NCBI GenBank assembly: GCA_945874515.1
Contig: CAMCHA010000031.1
Location: forward strand, 1 to 10,689
Length of the DNA stretch: 10,689 nt
Direction: 5' to 3'
Origin: Asaia bogorensis
GTDB taxonomy: Bacteria; Pseudomonadota; Alphaproteobacteria; Acetobacterales; Acetobacteraceae
The translations under genes were made by a program, and so were the position numbers. The number at the start of each line of letters is the position of its first letter. Within the stretch, counting starts at the first letter, position 1. The notes under the pieces are model-generated. The model was not told the DNA's origin. It did not search any database and saw only the letters and a list, made by a program, of their open reading frames with translations. Shown one piece after another: positions 1-7,207 of the stretch.

Positions 1-812
1 GCATCAAAATCGAATACAATGTGGAAATCAGGGCGACGCGCCAGAAGTTCTGGCCGGTTCGAGGTATCTGCCACGAACATCATCTGCTCCGCCCCATCGG
101 CGATGTGGTAGCAGGTATGGCCCGGTGTGTGGCCATAAGCCGCGACGGAACGTACGCCGGGAACGACCTCCGCATCGGGGCCAATGCGGCGCAAGCGCGC
201 GGCATAAGGCGCCAAGCGTCGCACGCTATTTGCAAAGGCGGCGCGTTGGCCCTCGGGACTGCGGGTTTCATTCGTGGCGTCGCCCCACCAGGCGATCTCA
301 GCTTCGGGCACAATCACTTCCGCATTGGGAAAAGCGGCGGCGCCTTCGGCATTCAGCAGGCCATTCACGTGATCGCCGTGGAAATGGCTCATGACCACGC
401 GGGTTACCCTGGCAGGATCAATGCCGGCGGCCCGCATGTTGGCGATCATGCGGCCATTGGTCGCACCCGGGGCTGTGATGCCATTACCGCTATCGAAAAC
501 CACCAAATCGCGGCCGGTATCGAGGAAGGTGACAGTAAAGGGAATGACCAATCGGTCCTGAGGTAGAAAGGCATCGCGCAATACCGCCTGTACGTCAGAC
601 AAGGGCGCGTTGCGAACAAAGCCTTCCAAGGGGCGCGCAAAAAAACCATCATGGACAGTGGTGACGGTGAAGGAGCCCACCTTGAAGCGATAAAAGCCCG
701 GCGCCTGGGCCTGCGGTGCCGGCGCGGTTTGGGCCGATGTAGTCCGCACAAAGGCGGCAGCGGCCAGCAGGGTTGTGGACGCGATTAACGAACGACGCCG
801 AAATGCAATCAT
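1..812 (-). CDS. Exported MBL-fold metallo-hydrolase, methyl parathion hydrolase/lactonase-like (C-terminus cut by window edge)
   Basis: The frame is open from the ATG at 812 to the left edge, giving 270 residues with no stop. A strong AAGGAG ribosome site lies 7 nt upstream (820-825). Residues 1-27 form an export signal: FRRRSLI followed by an Ala-rich core and an SA-Q cleavage-like end. The triple Arg suggests Tat export, which would suit a metalloenzyme folded in the cytoplasm. The MBL metal motif H-F-H-G-D-H is at 143-148, the next His is in GHTPGH (227-232), and the bridging Asp is in VADT (D249). The final metal His would lie off the window. The start of the mature protein (APGFYRFKVGSFTVTTVHDG) and overall spacing resemble the methyl parathion hydrolase/quorum-lactone hydrolase branch. 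The reaction is therefore probably hydrolysis of an ester, lactone or phosphotriester in the periplasm. The substrate is unknown. The gene is divergent from the methyltransferase gene. Confidence 0.9.
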   Translation of the reverse strand, partial: MIAFRRRSLIASTTLLAAAAFVRTTSAQTAPAPQAQAPGFYRFKVGSFTVTTVHDGFFARPLEGFVRNAPLSDVQAVLRDAFLPQDRLVIPFTVTFLDTGRDLVVFDSGNGITAPGATNGRMIANMRAAGIDPARVTRVVMSHFHGDHVNGLLNAEGAAAFPNAEVIVPEAEIAWWGDATNETRSPEGQRAAFANSVRRLAPYAARLRRIGPDAEVVPGVRSVAAYGHTPGHTCYHIADGAEQMMFVADTSNRPELLARRPDFHIVFDFD

Positions 813-920
813 CACCGCGCTCCTTTTTTGGGTTCTGGACAAGGTTCTTGACTTGCTTAAAAGCTCGGTCGGCGGATACTAGGATATACTCAACTCTCTA
901 GCAACGGATAGTTCGCGCTC
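813..920. promoter_or_regulatory. Divergent intergenic control region with candidate plus-strand promoter
   Basis: This 108-bp spacer separates two divergent genes and is clearly AT-richer than its surroundings. On the plus strand TTGCTT (853-858) stands 16 nt before GATACT (875-880), a plausible sigma-70-type pair with a leader of about 35 nt to the GTG at 921. TATACT at 885-890 is an alternative -10, but it has no good -35. Two near-identical 10-mers, GGTTCTGGAC (831-840) and GGTTCTTGAC (843-852), are repeated at a 12-nt period between the two starts and could be a regulator half-site pair. No convincing minus-strand promoter was found. All of this is motif reading only. Confidence 0.3.
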
Positions 921-1919
921 GTGCACCCTCCCTCGCCGCCTCGACCGATTGGTTTTTTTCGGAGGCTCGCCAACAAGATTGCGGGAACGTCAGAGGGCGG
1001 GTCTCAAGGCCTTTTTCATCTGCGGTCTGAAGTTGCGCGATTGCAAGTTTCCGTCACACAACTGAATTCAGCGTTTGGCCGGCGCGATGTCGCTTCGGTG
1101 AACGCATTATTGGAAAGTACTCAACGCAGCGATTTTGAAGCGGCGGTGAGGGATCGAATACATACCATCCCTTTGCCTGATGGAACCGTACTTTGCCGGG
1201 TGCTTGGGCGTTACAAGATGTACGTGGACGCAGCGGATACCACTTTGGCCCCTCATTTGATGTTGGAAGGCTTCTGGCAATATTGGGTCACCGCGTTTCT
1301 GTGCAGGAATCTTGATCAAGGCGAAACTGCTTATGATCTTGAAGCGGGTTATGGCTATTACGCCCTGCTGCTGAGCGAATTGGTGGGTGCGGAAGGGCGT
1401 GTGGTCGCGCTTGAATATAATCCTTGGCTTTTCCAATTGCTGCGGCGCAATCTTGCGCTGAATGGCCGCGACAGCATTGTCGTCACGCATCGTATTGTCG
1501 CGTCAAGCAAGGCCGCGGCAGCTAAGGAATTACCGGTGCTTTTGGCTGGCGCCTCGACATATACGAACCAAGCGGCGCAGTTTCGGCGCGGCAGCACTAC
1601 CAGCTGTATCGCCCCGGCCATGACGCTGGATGGGCTTGAACCTGATTCGGCCGATCTCGTGCTTGTGTCTGCCATGGCGCTCCAACAGGGGGCGCTTCAG
1701 GGTATGCAGGGCTTAATGGATCGCAGTCCTGCACTTCGGATTATTCTGGAATTCGTGGCCGATCGCTGCCCCGATCCCCGAGATACGCTTGAGGCTCTTG
1801 CTGCCCGTTTCCCATTGCGGTTCATTGATGTTGATGGTCGTGCGAAGCCCATCACCATTGAGCGGATACTTGAAGTTGGCCACCTCAGCCTTTTTCTGTC
1901 CCGCAACGAGCCTCACTAA
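921..1919 (+). CDS. FkbM-type SAM-dependent methyltransferase homologue with degenerate active-site motifs
   Basis: The protein has 332 residues. The start is GTG at 921, with only a weak ribosome site (CGGATA, 905-910), so the start is provisional. Residues 90-130 (VLGRYKMYVDAADTTLAPHL, then a Trp-rich segment) and 137-180 follow the layout of FkbM-family methyltransferases. A first Rossmann strand with Gly loop is followed by VVALEYNP (E165, the usual ribose-binding acid) and LLRRNLALNG. Two hallmark sites have drifted. Motif I, normally D-x-G-A-N-x-G-x-Y, reads DLEAGYGYY (139-147). The late acidic motif, normally D-x-E-G, is replaced by LVSAMALQQG around 248-257. The fold is probably kept, but SAM binding or catalysis may be altered or lost. 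Family members usually O-methylate sugars or polyketides. No partner genes for such a pathway are visible. Codon use looks less GC-biased than the neighbours, which may mean acquisition by transfer. Confidence 0.75.
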   Translation: MHPPSPPRPIGFFRRLANKIAGTSEGGSQGLFHLRSEVARLQVSVTQLNSAFGRRDVASVNALLESTQRSDFEAAVRDRIHTIPLPDGTVLCRVLGRYKMYVDAADTTLAPHLMLEGFWQYWVTAFLCRNLDQGETAYDLEAGYGYYALLLSELVGAEGRVVALEYNPWLFQLLRRNLALNGRDSIVVTHRIVASSKAAAAKELPVLLAGASTYTNQAAQFRRGSTTSCIAPAMTLDGLEPDSADLVLVSAMALQQGALQGMQGLMDRSPALRIILEFVADRCPDPRDTLEALAARFPLRFIDVDGRAKPITIERILEVGHLSLFLSRNEPH

Positions 1920-1959
1920 GCGCCGCTAGCGATTGGTCTGCCGTAAGCCGAGAGGCAAG

Positions 1960-3225
1960 TCACCAGCGCCCAGCAAGAAGCCTCGCCATTACCGCAATCG
2001 CTGCCATCAAATCATCAGTTTCCATCGCCTCATGCGGGTTGTGGCTGCCGTTTTGGTTACGTACCAGCAGCATCCCGGTCTTCACGCCCACTGCGGCAAA
2101 ATTATTCGCATCATGCGTGCCGGGACTATGCAGTCGTGCAGCGGTGATGCCGCAGGCAGACGCGGCTTTGGCCAGTCCATCCATCAGCGAAGGGTCCATC
2201 AGCCCGGGCGCAGCACTACTGCGCTCACCAAGCGTAATCGTCACACGCCGGCGTGCAGCAACCTCCGCCACAATCGCCTGTAGCTTGGCCTCAAGCGCCA
2301 CAAGATGCGCGGCGTCATAGGCGCGCAGATCAAGGCTCAACTCAAAATCACCGGAAACGGCGGTCAGCGAATGCCGATCTACAGGCGTATGAAACCGCCC
2401 GATCGTCACCGCCATGGGGCGGCCCGCGGCTTCTTCCGCAAGCCAAAGCTGTTCCAGGCAAAGCGACAAATCCGCCCCGGCCAAAGCGGCATCTCGGCGG
2501 AAACGATGTGGCAGGCCGGTATGCGCATCCTCACCCGTGATGCGAATGAAGGGATGGCGAAGATTGCCCGGATTGGCGAGGCAGATGGCAATCGGTACGC
2601 CCGCTTCGATAAGCTGCGGCGCCTGTTCGATATGTACTTCCAGATAGGCGCCAATGGCGGCGGGGTCTCGCAAGGGCTTGCCATTGCTGAGCCGCGCCGG
2701 ATCACCGCCAGCCGCCGCGATGCTTTCGGCCAGCGTCTTGCCTGTGCGCGCATGGCGCAATTGCAAAGCACCCTGCGGCAAGCGCGCCAGCATGCAGCGG
2801 CTACCAATCAGGCCAAGGCCGAACCACACCGCTTCCTCACATCTTAGCGCCAGCACTTCAATGTCTCGGTGCGGTGTGATGCCTGCCGCGCGCAGCGCCG
2901 CAACGGCGCCAATGCCCGCAATCACGCCCGCCGCGCCATCGAAATTGCCACCCTGCACAATACTATCCAGATGGGACCCGATGATAATCGGCGGCGCTTC
3001 CCGGTTTTCGGCTGCCCAGCGAAGGGAAAGATTGGCGCCGGCGTCAATGCTGGCCTGCATGCCAAGCGCCTCACCGGCTTGGCGGATCAGGTGATGCGCT
3101 TCATTTTCGCGGTACCCATAAGCGTCACGCGTAATGCCGGGCGGGTCGGCGCCAATCGCCGCCACACCATCCAGCAGGCTTTGCACCAACGGTTTTTGCG
3201 CCGCAATGGCTTCATCCAGATTCAT
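1960..3225 (-). CDS. Zn-dependent hydrolase, hydantoinase/carbamoylase family (N-carbamoyl-amino acid/ureido amidohydrolase)
   Basis: The protein has 421 residues. The ATG (3223-3225) overlaps the GMC gene stop as ATGA, so translation is probably coupled. The open frame continues upstream inside the GMC gene, but only from this ATG does the sequence match the family. The M20-type binuclear metal set is complete: H85 in GSHLDS, D96 in GGNFDG, the E130-E131 pair, H198 in EVHIEQ and H395 in GSHNPHEA. The dimerisation/substrate domain shows AHTGLP (234-239) with RRDA (243-246), and HDANNFA (371-377) is the substrate-pocket segment. Relatives hydrolyse N-carbamoyl-L-amino acids, ureidopropionate, allantoate or ureidoglycolate, releasing ammonia and CO2 or a free amino acid. 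The sequence alone does not separate these. The protein is cytosolic, with no signal peptide. It is the last gene of the minus-strand block and converges on the methyltransferase gene across a 40-bp gap without a clear terminator. Confidence 0.88.
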   Translation of the reverse strand: MNLDEAIAAQKPLVQSLLDGVAAIGADPPGITRDAYGYRENEAHHLIRQAGEALGMQASIDAGANLSLRWAAENREAPPIIIGSHLDSIVQGGNFDGAAGVIAGIGAVAALRAAGITPHRDIEVLALRCEEAVWFGLGLIGSRCMLARLPQGALQLRHARTGKTLAESIAAAGGDPARLSNGKPLRDPAAIGAYLEVHIEQAPQLIEAGVPIAICLANPGNLRHPFIRITGEDAHTGLPHRFRRDAALAGADLSLCLEQLWLAEEAAGRPMAVTIGRFHTPVDRHSLTAVSGDFELSLDLRAYDAAHLVALEAKLQAIVAEVAARRRVTITLGERSSAAPGLMDPSLMDGLAKAASACGITAARLHSPGTHDANNFAAVGVKTGMLLVRNQNGSHNPHEAMETDDLMAAIAVMARLLAGRW

Positions 3226-4835
3226 GCAGCCAGCGCCTTTGCATCGCGCAGCACCATATCCGCGGCTTTTTCGCCAATCATGATGCTGGGGACATTGGTA
3301 TTGCCGGAAGTGAGCGCCGGCATGATGGAAGCATCCGCCACACGCAGCCCGGCTATGCCATGCACGCGAAGTTCTGCATCCACAACCGCCATCGGATCGC
3401 TGCCCATCTTGCAGGTGCCAACCGGGTGATAGGTGGTTTCGGCCACTTGCTTCACCCATTCGATGATCTCAGCATCACTTTGCCGCGCTGTGCCGGGCGC
3501 AACCTCCGTTAGGCGCAAGGGCGCCATGGCCGGCGCATACATGATGGAACGCGCAATCTCAATCGCGCGCACTGTGAGTGCCGCATCCACAGGCGCTGAG
3601 AGGAAATTGAAATTAATCGCCGGCGGCGCCTTAGGATCGGCCGAAGTAATATGGATCTGCCCTTTGCTTTCCGGGCGCATGACATGGGCGTAGCAGGTCA
3701 TGCCCGATTGCGCGGAAAGGCGCGGACCATTCGGCCCAGATTCAGTAAAGGCCGGCACCCACCCCAGCAAAAGATCAGGCGCTTCCAGCCCTTCGCGGGA
3801 GAATACAAAAGCACGAATGGGGGCCGCCACCGCGCCCAACATGCCCTTGCCGGTCAGGGCATAGCGCAGCGCCTGCTCCACCAGGCCAAGCCCTCGCCCA
3901 CGATCATTCAGCGTATAGCCCTTCGCACCCACCGCCCAGCGCGTCCGCGGCGCGTAGTGATCGCGCAAATTTTCGCCAACACCGGGCAGCGCATGCAGCG
4001 TTTCAATGCCAAGCCCCTGCAAGCGATCTGTCTGACCAATGCCCGATAATTCCAGCAATTGCGGCGAATTGATCGAACCACCGCTGATGATAACTTCTCG
4101 TCCTGCCTGCGCCTCAAGCGCTTGATCGCCCTTGCTGTAGCGCACGCCAATGCAACGCTTGCCTTGGAAGATCAGCTTTTCCGCGAGTGCTCCGGTTTCG
4201 ATATGCAGATTGGCGCGGCCGCGAATGGGATCCAGGTAGCAGGCGGCAGTGCTAATGCGACGACCGCCCGAAATGCTTGCCTGGCTCATGGCAATGCCAT
4301 CCTGATGCGCACCGTTGTAATCCGGGTTATGGCGAATGCCGACCTCACCGGCAGCCGTAATCAGCGCCTGGAAAATCGCGTCGCGCGGTTCGGGATTGGT
4401 GACGCGCAGTGGTCCGTCTGCACCACGATAGGTGGCGTCACCATCGCCTTGATAAGTTTCAATCCGCTTGAAGAAGGGCAGCACATCGGCGTAGCTCCAG
4501 CCACGATTGCCCATTTGCGCCCAGGTATCAAAATCCTGCGCCTGACCGCGCACGAAAGCGAGGCCATTGATGGCGCTCGACCCACCCAGAATGCGCCCGC
4601 GCGGCACGGGCAGGCGCCGGCCATTGGTGGTGGCTTCCGGTTCTGAGGTGTAGAGCCAATTCACCTCAGGGTTATTGATCATGCGCGCATAGCCCACGGG
4701 AATGCGCGTCCATCGATAGCCAGCAGGCCCAGCTTCCAGCAGCAGCACCTTGTTGCGCGGATCGGCGGAAAGGCGATTGGCGACCACCGCGCCCGCCGAA
4801 CCGGCGCCGATGATGATGTAGTCATATGCCGCCAT
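3222..4835 (-). CDS. GMC-family FAD-dependent oxidoreductase (choline dehydrogenase-like)
   Basis: The protein has 537 residues, normal for bacterial GMC alcohol dehydrogenases. The start at 4835 is set by a good ribosome site (AGGGAG, 4842-4847) and by the FAD fold starting at residue 5. A 44-codon extension upstream reads through repeat DNA and is not credible. The FAD dinucleotide motif GAGSAG is at 10-15, with the ribose acid E34. GMC signature 1 ([12 protein letters not shown] and following) starts at 80 and signature 2 ([16 protein letters not shown]) at 252. The catalytic pair is H470 in [12 protein letters not shown] and N513 in [10 protein letters not shown]. It oxidises a primary or secondary alcohol to the carbonyl using FAD and passes electrons to a quinone or cytochrome. 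Annotations such as choline dehydrogenase are generic for this branch. No betaine aldehyde dehydrogenase or BetI-like gene is nearby, so choline is not supported as the substrate. It overlaps the amidohydrolase gene by 4 nt. Confidence 0.92.
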   Translation of the reverse strand: MAAYDYIIIGAGSAGAVVANRLSADPRNKVLLLEAGPAGYRWTRIPVGYARMINNPEVNWLYTSEPEATTNGRRLPVPRGRILGGSSAINGLAFVRGQAQDFDTWAQMGNRGWSYADVLPFFKRIETYQGDGDATYRGADGPLRVTNPEPRDAIFQALITAAGEVGIRHNPDYNGAHQDGIAMSQASISGGRRISTAACYLDPIRGRANLHIETGALAEKLIFQGKRCIGVRYSKGDQALEAQAGREVIISGGSINSPQLLELSGIGQTDRLQGLGIETLHALPGVGENLRDHYAPRTRWAVGAKGYTLNDRGRGLGLVEQALRYALTGKGMLGAVAAPIRAFVFSREGLEAPDLLLGWVPAFTESGPNGPRLSAQSGMTCYAHVMRPESKGQIHITSADPKAPPAINFNFLSAPVDAALTVRAIEIARSIMYAPAMAPLRLTEVAPGTARQSDAEIIEWVKQVAETTYHPVGTCKMGSDPMAVVDAELRVHGIAGLRVADASIMPALTSGNTNVPSIMIGEKAADMVLRDAKALAA

Positions 4836-4837
4836 GA

Positions 4838-4847
4838 CCTTCTCCCT
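4838..4847 (-). promoter_or_regulatory. Ribosome binding site that fixes the GMC gene start
   Basis: The minus-strand sequence AGGGAGAAGG lies 2 to 12 nt before the ATG at 4835, with the AGGGAG core 6 nt away. It favours this ATG over the upstream in-frame ATG at 4967, which lies inside the palindromic repeat. Confidence 0.7.
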
Positions 4848-4854
4848 CGCTTTC

Positions 4855-4965
4855 GAGCATTTCCCCTTCACCTTGGTTCTCGGGAAACGATCCAGGCCTT
4901 TGTTTGATCGCATTTTCCGAGCCGCCAAGTGATTCCACTTGGCTTGAAAATGCTCTCGCCGCATC
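4855..4965 (-). repeat. Alphaproteobacterial-type intergenic palindromic repeat, two modules
   Basis: Module A (4910-4953) is a nested inverted repeat. Outer arms GCATTTTC (4910-4917) and GAAAATGC (4946-4953) enclose inner arms GCCAAGTG (4924-4931) and CACTTGGC (4936-4943) around the loop ATTC. Both stems are perfect 8-mers, separated by unequal internal loops of 6 and 2 nt. Module B (4855-4892) has TTTCCC facing GGGAAA around a segment reading CTTCACCTTGGTTCTC. The order AGCATTTTC, AAGTGG, GAAAATGCG, then a second A-rich/C-rich hairpin, resembles dispersed intergenic repeats I remember from Bradyrhizobium, Methylobacterium and relatives. That match is from memory, not from a search. The repeat lies between the hydroxy-acid dehydrogenase and GMC genes, and as RNA it could influence processing or stability of the transcript. 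No T-tract follows, so a simple terminator is unlikely. Confidence 0.7.
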
Positions 4966-5050
4966 AACCCATGCGAAGCGATTCAGGGCAAGTCCTGACG
5001 GGTGATGTGGCATGACCCACAAACCGGATCACGCCATCAATCCCCGCTAC
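4966..5050. other. Rest of dehydrogenase-GMC spacer, two small hairpins
   Basis: No gene is visible here. Two short inverted repeats occur: TCAGG/CCTGA (4983-4998) and TGTGG/CCACA (5006-5021), each with a 6-nt loop. Neither has a T-run. They may be the outer part of the same repeat element that contains the nested palindrome, but its outer boundary cannot be set from one copy. Confidence 0.35.
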
Positions 5051-6283
5051 TCAGCGCATCGGGCGCATATACTCCATGGACATTTCCGATGGGTTCAGAA
5101 TGCCCATCATGGCCATGTTGCGATCGATTTCTTCAGACAGCAGGCCAATCGCGTGCTTCACACCATCTTCGCCCGCCACCGCCGCGGCTGACAGCATCGG
5201 GCGGCCAACGAAGACAAACGAAGCGCCAAGCGCCAGCGCCTTCAGTACATCACTGCCACGGCGGATGCCGCCATCATACATCACCGTCATGCCGCCGGCA
5301 TCGCGGGCGATTTCAGCAAGGCTACGCAAGCCGGAAATCGTGCCATCCAATTGCCGCCCGCCATGATTGGACACCATGATGCCATCCGCCCCCGCTTCGC
5401 GGCACATGCGCGCATCTTCCGGGGACACGATGCCCTTCACCACAAGCTTGCCCTTCCAGCGCCGGCGGATCAGTTCCAGATGCTCCCATGCCAGACCATC
5501 GCGCGCGCCAAAGGCGCGCATCAAGGTGCTGGAGACAATGGGCGGCCCACGGCCGGCATCCATATTTTCAAAATGCGGCATACCGTTCGTCAGCATGGTC
5601 TTGAAGAAAGTATTCAGCACCCAGCCCGGATGGGTAATGCCATCCCACAGCAATTGCGGCGTGGGCTTGAGTGGAATGGAATAGCCATTGCGCACATTGT
5701 TTTCACGGTTGGATGAAACCTGCACATCCACCGTCAGCACAAAGGTCTTGAAGCCGGCCGCCGCCACGCGGTCCACCAGCGGTTCGATCCGCTCGGCCTC
5801 ACCGGGCAGATAGGCCTGATACCAGGCATCCGGATTTGCCTTGGCCACATCTTCCAGTGGAATCAGCGAAGAAGCGCTCATGATCATCGGCACATTTCGC
5901 GCGCGCGCCGCTTGCGTCAGCACCAGGTCACCGCGATAGGCCACCAGCGCGGAAGCGCCCATGGGCGGCAGGCCGAAGGGCGCATCATATTCCTGGCCGA
6001 AGAGCGTGGTCTTCAGGTTACGCCCGCGTGTGTCGCGCAGCACGCGCGGCACAAAGCCCCATTCGGCGAAGGCTTCGCGATTATCGCGCAGCGACGCATC
6101 GTTTTCCACCGCGCCGGAGACAAAGCCACCAATGCTGCGCGGCAAGTAGCGCGCTGCAGCCGCTTCAAAATCCGGCAGGCTCAGGTAGCGGCGCACGGAA
6201 GCCGGCGGCGGCGGTGGGCGCTTCTGGCTCAGATTCTGGGGCGCGGTGGGCGCCTGGGCCCATTCGGGCGAATTCGCCGTCAT
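5051..6283 (-). CDS. FMN-dependent alpha-hydroxy-acid dehydrogenase (LldD/glycolate oxidase family)
   Basis: The protein has 410 residues. The ATG at 6283 has GAGGA 7 nt upstream (6291-6295). A Pro-rich leader (residues 1-30) precedes the TIM-barrel domain. It oxidises a 2-hydroxy acid to the 2-oxo acid through FMN, handing electrons to quinone or oxygen. Catalytic residues by alignment to spinach glycolate oxidase, done by eye, are Y158 (YQAYLP), D186 (LTVD), R193, K283 (VVKG), and H307 with R310 in SNHGGRQLD (305-313). FMN phosphate binding is by DGGIRRGSDVLKALALGA (337-354) and GRP (360-362). The position of the substrate-binding Tyr24 appears to be Phe54 (GGFVSG). No signal peptide is visible. 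The variable loop (about 205-260) contains aromatic and hydrophobic stretches that could touch the membrane, as in mandelate dehydrogenase. Lactate, mandelate, glycolate or a branched hydroxy acid are all possible substrates. It leads the block that continues into the GMC and amidohydrolase genes, 215 nt before the GMC start. Confidence 0.92.
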   Translation of the reverse strand: MTANSPEWAQAPTAPQNLSQKRPPPPPASVRRYLSLPDFEAAAARYLPRSIGGFVSGAVENDASLRDNREAFAEWGFVPRVLRDTRGRNLKTTLFGQEYDAPFGLPPMGASALVAYRGDLVLTQAARARNVPMIMSASSLIPLEDVAKANPDAWYQAYLPGEAERIEPLVDRVAAAGFKTFVLTVDVQVSSNRENNVRNGYSIPLKPTPQLLWDGITHPGWVLNTFFKTMLTNGMPHFENMDAGRGPPIVSSTLMRAFGARDGLAWEHLELIRRRWKGKLVVKGIVSPEDARMCREAGADGIMVSNHGGRQLDGTISGLRSLAEIARDAGGMTVMYDGGIRRGSDVLKALALGASFVFVGRPMLSAAAVAGEDGVKHAIGLLSEEIDRNMAMMGILNPSEMSMEYMRPMR

Positions 6284-6361
6284 AGAAATTTCCTCGGACT
6301 GACATTTATTGGGTCAGTTATCGCGCGGAATCGCACGGTAGACCAGCCCGCGGTAGAAATT
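6284..6361 (-). promoter_or_regulatory. Possible regulatory spacer with direct and inverted repeats before the hydroxy-acid dehydrogenase gene
   Basis: The 78-bp spacer holds CTGAC (6299-6303) facing GTCAG (6313-6317), a perfect 5-bp inverted repeat with a 9-nt AT-rich centre. It lies just upstream of the ribosome site. TAGAAATTTC occurs at both ends (6283-6292 and 6354-6363), and its GAAATTTC core is itself palindromic. These could be operator sites or chance. No convincing -35/-10 pair was found, so read-through from the upstream gene is possible. Confidence 0.25.
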
Positions 6362-7207
6362 TCAGTGCCAAAGCGGGCGGATGACGTGCTCATAAAGCGT
6401 GAAGGCTACCTCAATCCCCACCAGCGCCACCACCGCCGCTTCCAACCCGAAGGCGCGCCTTGCCTGGATCAGGGAAAGCAGCGTCTGGACGGTGTCATCT
6501 ATCAGGGCAAGCTTGCGTTCCAGCGTGCCGCCCCTTTCGCGGAGTTCGTATTCATCCTCCAACCGGGCATGGAGCCGTTCCAAAGCGGGGTGGTCCCAAA
6601 GCACTTCGGGCTTATCAGCCGCTTCCACCCGAGCAAGGTTGCGGCTGCGTGCGGAAAGCGCATGGCCGATCTGCCGATGCAAAGCACGGGAGGAAACGCG
6701 CAACCGCCCAGCGACACGCAGGCCGGCTACGGCAGGTTCCATGCGGTCCAGCGCTTCAGCGATGCGGGCTTCCTGCTGGGCAAGAGCCGCGCTTTTCGCC
6801 AAGGCATCCGCCACCACGGCTAGGCGTTCTGTCGCGGAATCGGATAGTTGGATGACACCTTCGGCATCCACGCCATCACGCGCCGCACCGACATAAATCA
6901 AGGCCGTTTCCTCGGCGGGGTTATGTGTGGGGTTGGTGACACGCGGGCCAAGGCCTTCAAGTAGCGCGGCTTCCTCGGCCGAATTGGCGCCGAAGATCAC
7001 CACCGCGCCCCAGCGAAAAGCGAATGCGCGGATGGGGGGTAGGACAGCTATGGGCACCGGGTCCGCCAGGGCGGAACCGCCTGGACCAAGGCCACGATGG
7101 TCCAGCCTTTCGCCCAGAATCACGGCGCGGGCGCGCAGCAGGGAACCCGATACGGCATTGGTTTGGTCCGAGCCGGGATGTTCGGTGGCGCGCGGCGTTT
7201 CTTGCAT
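6362..7207 (-). CDS. DUF155 (RMND1/Sif2-Sif3/Rmd1 family) protein with C-terminal membrane segment
   Basis: The protein has 281 residues. The N-terminal half carries the family core: PIRAFAFRWGAVVIFGANSAEE (about 58-79), a beta strand with the Gly-rich turn typical of DUF155. A helical region (about 125-250) follows, with conserved-looking RSRNLARVE and a basic/acidic coiled-coil stretch. A single hydrophobic segment at about 253-271 (GLEAAVVALVGIEVAFTLYE) anchors the C-terminus in the membrane, as in the eukaryotic members. The eukaryotic relatives RMND1 and yeast Rmd1/Rmd8 act in mitochondrial translation or meiotic nuclear division. The bacterial function is not established. The ATG at 7207 lacks a clear ribosome site, and a 6-bp hairpin (7220-7235) lies just upstream, so the start is tentative. 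The family core begins near residue 22 in any case. It runs in the same direction as the dehydrogenase gene, 78 bp upstream of it. Confidence 0.82.
   Translation of the reverse strand: MQETPRATEHPGSDQTNAVSGSLLRARAVILGERLDHRGLGPGGSALADPVPIAVLPPIRAFAFRWGAVVIFGANSAEEAALLEGLGPRVTNPTHNPAEETALIYVGAARDGVDAEGVIQLSDSATERLAVVADALAKSAALAQQEARIAEALDRMEPAVAGLRVAGRLRVSSRALHRQIGHALSARSRNLARVEAADKPEVLWDHPALERLHARLEDEYELRERGGTLERKLALIDDTVQTLLSLIQARRAFGLEAAVVALVGIEVAFTLYEHVIRPLWH

Noticed and set aside
1920..1959. Bidirectional terminator between the convergent methyltransferase and amidohydrolase genes
   Set aside because: Only the short palindrome CGCTAGCG (1924-1931) is present, with no loop and no T-run on either strand.
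3226..3459. A 78-residue N-terminal extension of the amidohydrolase
   Set aside because: It lies wholly inside the GMC gene in another frame. The ATGA overlap and family length support the start at 3225.
3222..4835. Naming the GMC gene betA
   Set aside because: No betaine aldehyde dehydrogenase, BetI or choline transporter is nearby, and the GMC motifs do not define the substrate.
4910..4953. The nested palindrome as an intrinsic terminator of the hydroxy-acid dehydrogenase gene
   Set aside because: No T-tract follows on the minus strand, and the internal loops are uneven. A dispersed repeat is a better reading.
4836..4967. A 44-residue N-terminal extension of the GMC protein
   Set aside because: It is translated repeat DNA (EHFQAKWNHLAARKMRSNKG-like), upstream of a good ribosome site and of the FAD motif.
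5912..6823. A 303-residue plus-strand open frame spanning parts of the dehydrogenase and DUF155 genes
   Set aside because: It crosses two well-supported minus-strand genes and their spacer and resembles no known protein.
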